33,403 nt of DNA. Source: Mycobacteriales bacterium. Lineage in GTDB: Bacteria > Actinomycetota > Actinomycetes > Mycobacteriales > CADCTP01. Position 1 is the first letter of the stretch. Each line of letters begins with the position of its first letter. Positions 7,106 through 13,679 of this stretch are shown here, in pieces. The notes beneath the pieces were generated by a model. It ran no database searches. It had not been told where the DNA came from and was given only the letters and a program-made list of their open reading frames with translations. Made by a program: the position numbers and the translations under genes. Where the stretch lies: positions 1 through 33,403 of the forward strand of contig DASYKU010000133.1 in the NCBI GenBank assembly GCA_035995165.1. Direction: 5' to 3'.

Positions 7106-8085
7106 GAGCTCCGCCCCCGCCAGTTCTCGGGAACCGGCTCCTGGCCGGGCTCGTAGCCGATGCCGGGCTGGTAGCCAGCATCCTGCCCGGTGGCGGCGGG
7201 GGTCCCGTACCCGGTCGGCCCGGTGGTCGCCGAGCCGTCGTCGAGCCCGGCCTGGTCCGGCCCGGGCTCGTAGCCGGGCTCGTAGCCCGGCTGCGGAAGG
7301 CCGGAACCGTAGGCCGGCTCGTACGCTCCGCCGGCGGGGACGGGCTCCCCCGGCGACCGGAAGCCGCCCGCGGGCTCCGAGCCGGCCGGATATCCGGCCG
7401 GTCCGGGCTCCCCACCGGCGGCGGAGGGATCGGCCGGATAGCCGCCGGCCTCGTAACCGTTGGACGGGTACGCCGGCTCGACCGCCCGAGCCGGATAGCC
7501 CGGCGCATCCGGATAGCCCGGCGCATCCGGGTAGCCCGATGCGGCCGGCAGCGCGGGCGTGCTGGCCGGGCCGGTCAGCGCGGCCGGCTCCGAGTCGCCG
7601 GAATCACCGGAGGACGCGAGGTTGCGGGTGAGCCGACCGGCGACCACGCCGAGAACCGCGGCGCCGGCCAGGAACACCACCGGACGCCGGCGCGCGTACG
7701 AGCGGGCCTGGTCGAGCAGCTCGGCCGGTTCGTGCCGATCGAGGTGGTCGGCGAGCCCGTGCGCCCGGGACGCGGCCTGCCGCGCGACCTCCGTGGCCAC
7801 GCCGGACCGGCCGCCCTGCTGAGCCATCTCCTGCAGCTCGTCGCCGAGGGACCGGAGCCCCTCGACCGCCCGGCCCTTCTGCGTGCTCGCCTGGTCCCCG
7901 ACCTGGGTCCGGGCCTCTCCGACGAGGTCGCGGGCCTGCTGCCGGACCTCGCCGGCCACGGCGCCGGCCTGTTCCTTGGTGGCCTGCGCCACCTGGCCGC
8001 CGGCGGCCGACGCGGCCTGGCCGACCTGGCCCGCTTGTTCCTTGGCCACGTTCGCGACGCCGCCGGCGCCGTCCTGCTGTTCCAT
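7102..8085 (-). CDS. Single-anchor membrane protein with helical head and disordered YP-rich tail
   Basis: A 327 aa protein. Residues 1-140 are Ala/Gln/Glu-rich helix (KEQAGQVGQAASAAGGQV... repeats of A-x-x-A-x-x-Q), followed by one hydrophobic segment (RRRPVVFLAGAAVLGVVAG, about 134-152), then a 170-residue low-complexity tail rich in Gly, Tyr, Pro, Ala with G-Y-P-D-A-P, G-Y-P-A and G-Y-E-P units. ATG 8085 is chosen for aggagg 4 bases upstream and a predicted promoter at 8116-8140; the frame stays open farther upstream into the PRC-barrel remnant. It is first in the operon with the DUF1469 and DUF3618 genes. Architecture resembles actinobacterial envelope scaffolds; function is unknown. Confidence 0.82.
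   Translation of the reverse strand: MEQQDGAGGVANVAKEQAGQVGQAASAAGGQVAQATKEQAGAVAGEVRQQARDLVGEARTQVGDQASTQKGRAVEGLRSLGDELQEMAQQGGRSGVATEVARQAASRAHGLADHLDRHEPAELLDQARSYARRRPVVFLAGAAVLGVVAGRLTRNLASSGDSGDSEPAALTGPASTPALPAASGYPDAPGYPDAPGYPARAVEPAYPSNGYEAGGYPADPSAAGGEPGPAGYPAGSEPAGGFRSPGEPVPAGGAYEPAYGSGLPQPGYEPGYEPGPDQAGLDDGSATTGPTGYGTPAATGQDAGYQPGIGYEPGQEPVPENWRGRSS
7493..7546. repeat. Three 18-bp tandem units in the YP-rich tail
   Basis: Units ggatagcccggcgcatcc at 7493-7510 and 7511-7528 are identical; 7529-7546 is a diverged third copy. They encode G-Y-P-D-A-P repeats on the minus strand. Multiples of 3 keep the frame, so copy number could vary without breaking the protein. Confidence 0.85.
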
Positions 8086-8115
8086 CACGCCTCCTAGCGT
8101 TCCAGTCGTCCTGCC

Positions 8116-8140
8116 GTACCCGGCCGGACGCGACTCAGCC
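8116..8140 (-). promoter_or_regulatory. Predicted SigB-type promoter of the envelope operon
   Basis: On the minus strand: GGCT (8140-8137), 15 bases, GGGTAC (8121-8116). This fits the GNNT-N14/16-GGGTAC/T form described for Streptomyces SigB-group factors. The start site would be about 8106-8109, some 22 bases before ATG 8085, with aggagg in between. Confidence 0.5.
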
Positions 8141-8155
8141 GCGCAGATCGCGCGC

Positions 8156-8434
8156 GGTTCCGGTGGGGTCTCGGAGATGTGGTCGTCGCCCTCGACCGAC
8201 GGTGCACTTGTCACCTCGTCCTTGCTCGCGTCCACGGCGAGGGTGTCGCCGTCGACGCGGGACGCGGCCAGCGGCACGAAGCTCTCCTCGTGCCGAACAG
8301 GCCGGTCTTCACCGTGACCCACTCGGCTGTCCGGACGTGTCGTCCAGGTACACCTGGCCGACCTTGCCGATCTCGTCGCCGCCGGTGTCGACGACCGTCG
8401 CGCCGGTCAGGGTCCGCACGTCGAACTCGGTCAT
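8156..8434 (-). pseudogene. PRC-barrel domain protein broken by two frameshifts
   Basis: The ATG at 8434, with ggaggag upstream, opens T-E-F-D-V-R-T-L-T-G-A-T-V-V-D..G-D-E-I-G-K-V-G-Q-V-Y-L-D-D-T, a typical PRC-barrel start. At about 8324-8327 one base is missing and the homology moves frame (EWVTVKTGLFGTR); at about 8284-8290 it moves again (ESFVPLAASRVDGDTLAVDASKDEVTSAPSV...ISETPPE). The usual C-terminal end after this point is missing, and the last frame runs without a stop into the YP-tail gene. Two single-base errors in assembly would explain it as well as true decay. Intact relatives are stress-associated RNA/protein-binding barrels. Confidence 0.8.
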
Positions 8435-8541
8435 GGATCTCCTCCGTTCCGGTGACCGCGATCGCGGCCCGGGGCGTCCATCGAAGGGGCTGCCGGTCGC
8501 TTCCGGACGGACGCCCCCACTCGCTCCGTACGGGCAGCGGT

Positions 8542-8565
8542 CTGCCCGACGGACCGGAGCTCAAC
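8542..8565 (-). promoter_or_regulatory. Possible SigB-like promoter of the PRC-barrel gene
   Basis: On the minus strand: GTTG (8565-8562), 14 bases, GGGCAG (8547-8542), about 108 bases before ATG 8434. It is weaker than the other sites of this set and reported because it repeats the same spacing and -10 variant. Confidence 0.25.
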
Positions 8566-8600
8566 CGAATCAGCACTGTGAATTTCAGGCCCCGGTGTGC

Positions 8601-8632
8601 GAGGACCCCGGAAGCTCGCCTCCGGGGTCCTC
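8601..8632 (-). terminator. Terminator hairpin of the small antitoxin-like gene
   Basis: gaggaccccgga (8601-8612), an 8-base loop, tccggggtcctc (8621-8632): a perfect 12 bp stem beginning 7 bases after the stop at 8640. No U-run follows. Confidence 0.75.
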
Positions 8633-8639
8633 GGGATGA

Positions 8640-8819
8640 TCACTGCTGCTGGTCGTCGCCCGTGCGCTGCTGGGCGGCGTCGACGCCCTTGTCGATCAGC
8701 TCGTCGTGCTTGCCGCCGGTCTTCTGGTCGGCGACATCGCCGGCCTTGTCCAGGCCCTGGTCCACCTGCTCGTCGTGCTTGTCGGCCATGTCCTCGGCCT
8801 TGTCCATGAAGCCGCCCAT
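8640..8819 (-). CDS. MT0933-like antitoxin-family small protein
   Basis: A 59 aa, highly charged helical protein: M-D-K-A-E-D-M-A-D-K-H-D-E-Q-V-D-Q-G-L-D-K-A-G-D, then T-G-G-K-H and a second D-K-G-V-D-A-A-Q half. This duplicated D-K-G-x-D pattern matches the Rv0909/MT0933-like family, annotated as antitoxins. No toxin gene lies beside it, and such orphan copies are frequent in actinobacteria, so a general stress-protein role is as likely. The ATG at 8819 has gaggagg directly upstream, a predicted SigB-type promoter at 8849-8873 and a strong terminator: a complete single-gene unit. Confidence 0.82.
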   Translation of the reverse strand: MGGFMDKAEDMADKHDEQVDQGLDKAGDVADQKTGGKHDELIDKGVDAAQQRTGDDQQQ

Positions 8820-8848
8820 GGCTCCTCCTCGCGTCGGGTGCGCATGGC

Positions 8849-8873
8849 CTGCCCCGGGCGAACGGGCTGAAAC
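8849..8873 (-). promoter_or_regulatory. Predicted SigB/SigF-type promoter of the small antitoxin-like gene
   Basis: On the minus strand: GTTT (8873-8870), 15 bases, GGGCAG (8854-8849), 30 bases before the ATG at 8819. Identical in -35, spacing and -10 to the site before the iron-redox gene. Confidence 0.45.
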
Positions 8874-8936
8874 GGTTCGGCTCGAACACGGACGGGGACG
8901 GGTGTGCCGGGCGGGTTCCCGGGGCACCGTCCGGTC

Positions 8937-9593
8937 ATGGGATCGGAGCAACGACCGGGTGTCCTGTTCGACATCGACGGCACCCTGCTGGACACCAACT
9001 ACCTGCACGTCCTGGCCTGGTCGCAGGCCTTCCGGGACGCCGGCCACCAGGTCGCGATGTGGACGCTGCACCGGGCGATCGGGATCGGCAGCGAGGAGCT
9101 GGTCCAGCGGATCCTGGGCCGCGACGACGACGGGGTCGTCCAGGCCCACTCGGAGCGGTACGACGCGCTGCGCGACCAGGTCACGGCGTTCCCGGCCGCG
9201 GGCGAGCTGCTCTCGGCCTGCGCCGGCCTCGGCCTGACGGTCGTGCTGGCGACCAGCGGCGGCAAGAGCGACCTGGACTGGATGCTGCCGGCGATCGACG
9301 CACCCGACGGCGTGGTGGCCGGCGTGACCACGTCCGGGGACGTGGACGCCTCCAAGCCGCACCCCGACCTGCTCGAGGTCGCGATCCGCGACCACGGCCT
9401 CGACCCGGGCCGTACGGTGGCGGTGGGCGACACCAGGTGGGACATCGACGCCGCCCGCTCGGCCGGTCTGCCGTGTGTGGCGCTGCGCTGCGGCGGCCTC
9501 GGCGCCGACGAGCTGGACGCCGCCGCCGCCGTCTACGACGACCCCGCCGACCTCCTCGCCCACCTCAGGTCCTCGCCGCTCGCCGGCCGGTGA
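8937..9593 (+). CDS. HAD family hydrolase (phosphatase-like)
   Basis: A 218 aa Rossmann-like phosphohydrolase. Motif I D-I-D-G-T-L-L-D-T-N with nucleophile Asp is near residue 11; motif II is ATSGG (about 103); motif III Lys is in ASKPHPD; motif IV is VGDTRWDIDAA. A helical cap (about residues 17-85) is present, as in the phosphoglycolate phosphatase/beta-phosphoglucomutase subfamily. ATG 8937 places the nucleophile at the usual distance; a longer in-frame start (8904) has no support. The substrate is not predictable. It is divergent from the antitoxin-like gene and apparently monocistronic. Confidence 0.9.
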   Translation: MGSEQRPGVLFDIDGTLLDTNYLHVLAWSQAFRDAGHQVAMWTLHRAIGIGSEELVQRILGRDDDGVVQAHSERYDALRDQVTAFPAAGELLSACAGLGLTVVLATSGGKSDLDWMLPAIDAPDGVVAGVTTSGDVDASKPHPDLLEVAIRDHGLDPGRTVAVGDTRWDIDAARSAGLPCVALRCGGLGADELDAAAAVYDDPADLLAHLRSSPLAGR

Positions 9594-9605
9594 CGCGCGG
9601 GGCGT

Positions 9606-9690
9606 CTACTCGTCGCCGGTCCAGCAGCCGAGGATGACCGAGGCGACCTCGTAGGCGAGGTCGGTCGGTTTCTGCCCCTCGGCGCCGAAC
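9606..9690 (-). pseudogene. Orphan C-terminal gene fragment, family not recognised
   Basis: The minus strand reads R-F-G-A-E-G-Q-K-P-T-D-L-A-Y-E-V-A-S-V-I-L-G-C-W-T-G-D-E and a stop (TAG at 9608-9606). Codon use and the helix-like pattern look like the true end of a protein, but the frame upstream does not continue as coding-like sequence and instead meets an unrelated opposite-strand fragment at about 9691. I do not recognise the family. It may be chance. Confidence 0.3.
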
Positions 9691-9703
9691 CGGGCCGGAG
9701 ACG

Positions 9704-9970
9704 GTGGCCGCGTTGACCGACAGCCTGTCCGACCTCGTGCACGGTGACGTCGAGCGGGCGGTCGACGGGCTGCTCGCGATCGCGGGGATCGACCGCCTCG
9801 GCGGCAGCGCCGCGCAGCGCGAGATCATCGAGGACACCCTGCTGCACTGCGCCGTACGGGCCGGGCGGACCGAGCTGGCGGCCGGGATCCTGGACGGCCG
9901 GCTGCAGCGGCGCGAGTCCGACCGCGACCGCCGCCGCCTGCGCCGACTCCGCGAACCCACCCCGTCCTGA
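9704..9970 (+). pseudogene. C-terminal remnant resembling TPR-38-type tetratricopeptide proteins
   Basis: Up to 88 codons from a GTG at 9704. The G-G-S-A-A-Q-R-E-I-I-E-D-T-L-L-H-C-A-V-R-A-G-R-T-E-L-A-A-G-I-L-D-G-R-L block resembles the final helices of the tetratricopeptide-38 family (G-G-S-x-A-Q-R followed by a helix and a R-A-G-R turn). That family is normally over 400 aa, so more than 300 aa are missing. There is no ribosome site. It is read as a 3' remnant; a small new gene is possible. It faces the TetR gene. Confidence 0.4.
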
Positions 9971-10047
9971 CCCCACGGTCAGGCCACCGGTCAGGCTGCC
10001 CGGCGCGGCCAGGCGCCGGCGGTCGAGGAGCCGGTCGGCACGGTGGG

Positions 10048-10641
10048 TCAGGGCAGGGAGGTGCTGACCGCGGTCGTGGCGCGGTGCAGCGCGTCCCGCA
10101 GCCGGTCCGCGCCGCCCGTCGCGAGCTCCCCGTCCGGCAGCGCGGCCCGCAGCGTCAGCACGCCCGCGACCAGCGCCAGCACGAACTCCGCCCGCAGCGT
10201 CGCGTCCTGGGCCGGCTCCGACCGGCCGGCGCCGAGCTCGACGGCCAGCCGGGCCACGACCTCGTGCAGGGTCCGCCGGCGCAGCTCGCCCACCCGCTCG
10301 TCCGCGCCGATGTCGCGCAGCAGGAGCAGCAGCGGGTGCTCACGGCCGAACTCGGGCCAGGCGTCCAGGTCGAGCTGGTCGAGCATCGACCCGACCAGGC
10401 TGGTCCGGCTGGCCCGGAAGGCCTCCAGCGACTGCGCGAACTCCCCCATCACGGCGGCGAACAGGCCGTCCTTGGAGCCGAAGTAGCGGTTGATCAGAGA
10501 GACGTTGACCCCGGCGTCGGCGGCGACGTCCCGGGTCGTGGTGCGCTCGTAGCCGAGCACGGTGAACCGGCGCATCGCCGCGTGCAGCAGGTCGTCACGC
10601 GTGGCCTCGGCATTACGGGCCCGCGCCGGTCGCTCCGCCAT
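10048..10641 (-). CDS. TetR/AcrR family repressor of the adjacent MFS exporter
   Basis: A 197 aa regulator. The N-terminal HTH (ATRDDLLHAAMRRFTVLGYERTTTRDVAADAGVNVSLINRYFGSKDGLFAAV, about residues 12-62) is classic TetR; the C-terminal ligand domain is helical and variable. ATG 10641 gives the usual short lead to the HTH; an in-frame ATG at 10680 would add 13 residues and overlap the exporter promoter. It is divergent from the MFS gene, with the promoter and a perfect inverted repeat between them. It most likely represses the exporter and possibly itself, and is released by an exported compound. Confidence 0.92.
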   Translation of the reverse strand: MAERPARARNAEATRDDLLHAAMRRFTVLGYERTTTRDVAADAGVNVSLINRYFGSKDGLFAAVMGEFAQSLEAFRASRTSLVGSMLDQLDLDAWPEFGREHPLLLLLRDIGADERVGELRRRTLHEVVARLAVELGAGRSEPAQDATLRAEFVLALVAGVLTLRAALPDGELATGGADRLRDALHRATTAVSTSLP

Positions 10642-10673
10642 GGCCGCCAGCGTACCTGCCAAGTAATCACTTG

Positions 10674-10703
10674 TTGACATCTCTCCGCCGGGCTTCCTAG
10701 AGT
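10674..10703 (+). promoter_or_regulatory. Housekeeping-type promoter of the MFS exporter
   Basis: TTGACA (10674-10679), an 18-base spacer, TAGAGT (10698-10703). The -35 is perfect. The start site would be about 10709-10711, inside the inverted repeat at 10704-10727. Confidence 0.65.
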
Positions 10704-10727
10704 CCTGGTAAACACGCGATTACCAGG
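10704..10727. promoter_or_regulatory. TetR operator in the divergent promoter
   Basis: cctggtaa (10704-10711), 8 bases, ttaccagg (10720-10727): a perfect inverted repeat over the expected transcription start. A partly related element, caagt-aatc-acttg (10660-10673), touches the -35 and shares gtaatc/gattac. Bound repressor would block initiation. Confidence 0.65.
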
Positions 10728-10737
10728 GTCAGGGGAC

Positions 10738-12186
10738 ATGACGAACACGACGACGGCCGGGGCCGTCCGCGCCAACCTCGAGGTGGTGGCGATCGGCCTC
10801 GGCGCCCTGATGGCGGCGCTGGCCCAGACGCTGGTCATCCCGGTCCTGCCGGTGATCGCCGGAGACCTGCACGCCTCCACCACCCAGGCGCTCTGGCTGC
10901 TGACCTCGACCCTGCTCGTCGCCGCCGTGGCGGTGCCCGTGATCGGGCGGCTGGCCGACATGTTCGGCCGCCGGCTGATGTTGCTGCTGTGCCTGGGGGC
11001 ACTGCTGGTCGGATCCCTGATCGACGCGCTGACCAGCAACGTCGGCGTGATGATCGCCGGGCGGGCGCTGACCGGCGTGTCCAGCGCCGCGATCCCGCTG
11101 GGCATCAGCCTGCTGGCCGCGGTGCTGCCGCCCGAGCGCCGGGGATCGGCCGTCGCGCTGGTCAGCGCGATGCTCGGCGTCGGCGGCGCGCTCGGCCTCC
11201 CGCTGGCCGGCCTCATCGGCGACCACCTCGACTACCACATTCTCTACTGGATCGGCGCAGTCGGCGCCGCGCTCAGCATGATCGCCACCCGGGTCCTCGT
11301 CGGCGAGCCACCCACCGCCCGGCGCGGATCGGTCGACTACCTCGGCATCCTGCTGCTGGCCGGCGGCCTGGTCAGCCTGGTGCTCCCGCTGTCCGAGGGC
11401 AGCGGCTGGGGCTGGGGCTCGGCGCGGACCATCGGGCTGCTGGTCGCCTCGGTGGTGCTGCTGGCCGTGCTGGCCGTGGTCGAGCTGCGGGTACGGCATC
11501 CGCTGGTCGACATGCGGACCCTGGCCAACCCGCCGATCGCGATCACCAACGTGGCCTCGATCTTCATCGGCTTCGCGCTGTTCGCCAGCTTCGTCGGGAC
11601 CGCGAACTACGTGCAGGCCCCGACGATCTCCGGGTACGGCTTCGGCTCGTCGGTGCTCACCGCCGGCCTCTGCCTGCTGCCCAGCGGCGTGCTCATGCTG
11701 CTGCTCTCCCCCGTCGCGGCCCGGCTCATCAACGCCTGGAGCGCTGCCCGCGTGCTCACGCTGGCCGGGGTGATCATCGCCGCCGGGCTCCTCATGCGGA
11801 TCTTCGCCACCAGCTCGCTCTGGGAGATCATCGTCGGCGCCTCGATCGTCGGTGCCGGCACCGGGATCGGATACGCCTCCCTCCCGGCGCTGATCAACAC
11901 CCACACCCCGGACGAGGACCTCGCGGCGGCCAACAGCATCAACTCGCTCGCCCGGTCCCTGGGCAGCACGCTGGCCAGCGCCGTCGGCGGGAGCCTGCTG
12001 GCCGCGATCACCCTGACCGTCGGCGGCGTCACGCTGCCGTCGTTGGCCGCGTACCGCATCCTGTTCGCGATCTGCGCGGTGGCGGCGCTGCTGGCCGCGC
12101 TGGCCGGAGTGATCATGGCGTCGATGCGAGGGACGGCCCACGACCGGACCGCGCCGGACGACCGCCTGGCCGAGCCCGCCGTCTGA
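10738..12186 (+). CDS. MFS exporter, 14-helix DHA2 (EmrB/QacA) type
   Basis: A 482 aa drug:proton antiporter-like membrane protein. About 14 hydrophobic segments can be counted. The loop 2-3 motif is G-R-L-A-D-M-F-G-R-R (about residues 64-73), and motif C-like sequence GVGGALGLPLAGLIGDHL is in helix 5. An Asp in D-Y-H-I-L-Y-W-I marks helix 6. The ATG is preceded by aggggac. Divergent TetR plus operator suggests inducible efflux of a toxic or self-made small molecule; the substrate is unknown. Confidence 0.93.
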   Translation: MTNTTTAGAVRANLEVVAIGLGALMAALAQTLVIPVLPVIAGDLHASTTQALWLLTSTLLVAAVAVPVIGRLADMFGRRLMLLLCLGALLVGSLIDALTSNVGVMIAGRALTGVSSAAIPLGISLLAAVLPPERRGSAVALVSAMLGVGGALGLPLAGLIGDHLDYHILYWIGAVGAALSMIATRVLVGEPPTARRGSVDYLGILLLAGGLVSLVLPLSEGSGWGWGSARTIGLLVASVVLLAVLAVVELRVRHPLVDMRTLANPPIAITNVASIFIGFALFASFVGTANYVQAPTISGYGFGSSVLTAGLCLLPSGVLMLLLSPVAARLINAWSAARVLTLAGVIIAAGLLMRIFATSSLWEIIVGASIVGAGTGIGYASLPALINTHTPDEDLAAANSINSLARSLGSTLASAVGGSLLAAITLTVGGVTLPSLAAYRILFAICAVAALLAALAGVIMASMRGTAHDRTAPDDRLAEPAV

Positions 12187-12291
12187 CCCCCGGTCCGCCG
12201 CCGTGGCGAGACGGCACGGTGTGAGTGGGGCTTCTCGGCGCCGGCTTCGTAGCGTGGGTGGCGGAGTATCCCCGGCGAGAGACGAAATATC

Positions 12292-13014
12292 ATGATGATG
12301 GGCCCGGTGTCATTCCTCGACACGGCTGGCGCCGTGATCCTCGTCCTCTGGGCGGTGGTGATGTGGGCGGCCGTGGGCGTGTTGTGGATGGCCAGCAGGC
12401 GCCCGGTGTCGACGCTGCTCTTCGACGCGTGTGTGGGCGTCATCGGGTTGGGTGTCATCGGCCAGATCGGGCACGCCCAGGAGCACTTCGCCCAGGTCGG
12501 CATGTGGGTGGCGCATCCGAACTCGCCGCCCGGCATGACGCCCTGGGGTGACGGGCTGGCAGCGGGTTTCGGCCAGATCGCCCCCATGAACAAGACCCTG
12601 GGCATGGAGATCCTGCACCTGGTCGGCAACTTCATCTTCCTGGCCGGCCTGGCCGGGGTCATGGTGATCACCCGGCGCGCGCTGCAGACCAAGACCCGGC
12701 GGTGGGGGCGGATGGGCTTCTGGATGCAGTTCATCCACGGCCTGGAGCACCTCTCGCTGACCGTGTCCGTCGCGTTCGGCGCCCGGGCGATCGGCCTGTC
12801 CACGTTCTTCGGCCTGCTGCCGGACGGGCCGGGGCTGTGGACGTACCGGGTCTGGTGGCACTTCATCGCGAACGTCGTCGGCAGCATGATCTTCGCGATC
12901 GCCCTGCGGCACCTGTGGCGCGAGCGCCGGCAGATCGAAGCCTCCTTCTGCGACGAGCCGCGACCCGCTGCCGTCGCCGCGACCGAGCGGCGCGAGCCCG
13001 TGTCGGTCGCCTGA
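12292..13014 (+). CDS. Multi-pass membrane protein with conserved-looking intramembrane histidines
   Basis: A 240 aa protein with about five hydrophobic segments (residues 8-30, 43-63, 104-122, 145-165, 185-207). His residues recur in or beside the helices: GQIGHAQEHF, EILHLVGN, FIHGLEHLS, VWWHFIAN. Such spacing could hold haem or metal, but no known cytochrome or desaturase motif is complete. The tail is charged and Arg/Glu-rich. I think it belongs to a DUF6008-like actinobacterial family (recollection, not searched). It begins with three consecutive ATG codons (12292, 12295, 12298), so the true start is uncertain by 2 residues. It stands alone between the exporter and a convergent unknown gene. 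Confidence 0.75.
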   Translation: MMMGPVSFLDTAGAVILVLWAVVMWAAVGVLWMASRRPVSTLLFDACVGVIGLGVIGQIGHAQEHFAQVGMWVAHPNSPPGMTPWGDGLAAGFGQIAPMNKTLGMEILHLVGNFIFLAGLAGVMVITRRALQTKTRRWGRMGFWMQFIHGLEHLSLTVSVAFGARAIGLSTFFGLLPDGPGLWTYRVWWHFIANVVGSMIFAIALRHLWRERRQIEASFCDEPRPAAVAATERREPVSVA

Positions 13015-13069
13015 CCGCGGTTCCCGACTGTCCACAAGAGACTTGGCAACGATCCCGGCCGCCGGGTAG

Positions 13070-13576
13070 TCACCCGCCGAAGAGCTCCGCGCGGAGCCGG
13101 CCGAAGTCGGCGGTGCCGTAGGTGTCGAGCAGCTCGTGGACGCCGTACGCGGCCTGGCCGTTGGTGAGGCCGTTGCAGGTGTCGTTGTCGTCGCCCTTGC
13201 GCTTGCCGACCGCGCCGGAGAACTCGGTCGGGTCGGGGTCGCTGAGCCAGTACGACGTCATGAGGCCCTCGCACTGGATGCCGGGGTGGGCGTACCCGAG
13301 CAGGGCCGACGGCATCGACAGGGCACCCTGCATGCCGATCCCGACGATCTCGGCGATCCGCAGCAGGTCCGGATCGCCGGCCGCCGCGGCCGCGGCCGCC
13401 GTACCCGTCGCGGTCCAGCCGTCCCCGTGCCGCTCGACCCGCTGGTAGTCGGCCCGGACGACCGAGCCGTCGGTCAGGCACAGCCGGATCGGCTCGTCCA
13501 CGCGTACGGTCGTCCCGCCCGCGCCGGACATCACGAGCCGCGGCCCGTCGGAATGCTGCTCCCACGAGATGCGCAC
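13070..13576 (-). CDS. Hypothetical soluble protein
   Basis: 168 aa from the GTG at 13576; a longer ORF start at 13600 is possible. No family recognised. The N-terminal 45 residues look like a small beta domain (VRISWEQ...RLVMSG..TTVRVDEPIRLCLTDGSVVRADYQRV); the rest is Gly/Ala-rich with two Cys (IQCEGLMTSYW and NDTCNGLTNGQ) that might pair if exported, but there is no signal peptide. It ends T-Y-G-T-A-D-F-G-R-L-R-A-E-L-F. Codon use is like the neighbours. It diverges from the GbsR-type regulator, and the operator at 13627-13656 lies 50 bases upstream of its start, so shared control is possible. Confidence 0.65.
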   Translation of the reverse strand: MRISWEQHSDGPRLVMSGAGGTTVRVDEPIRLCLTDGSVVRADYQRVERHGDGWTATGTAAAAAAAGDPDLLRIAEIVGIGMQGALSMPSALLGYAHPGIQCEGLMTSYWLSDPDPTEFSGAVGKRKGDDNDTCNGLTNGQAAYGVHELLDTYGTADFGRLRAELFGG

Positions 13577-13626
13577 GACCGATGCTAGGCCCGGCCCCAC
13601 CGCAGCTGCCCGTCCCTCATATCATC

Positions 13627-13656
13627 CTGAGATAACAAAGATTTGTGTTATCTCAG
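13627..13656. promoter_or_regulatory. Perfect 10-10-10 inverted repeat, likely GbsR/MarR operator
   Basis: ctgagataac (13627-13636), aaagatttgt, gttatctcag (13647-13656). Both arms match fully and the centre contains a second nested repeat, acaaa-ga-tttgt. The site is strikingly A/T-rich for this genome and lies 24 bases before the regulator ATG (13680). A possible -10, gatatc-like, follows at 13665-13670. Confidence 0.75.
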
Positions 13657-13679
13657 TTGTATGCGATATCGTCGTCATC

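Noticed and set aside
8640-8819. A complete toxin-antitoxin pair
   Set aside because: Only the MT0933-like small protein is present; neighbours on both sides are a HAD hydrolase and a PRC-barrel remnant, not toxins.
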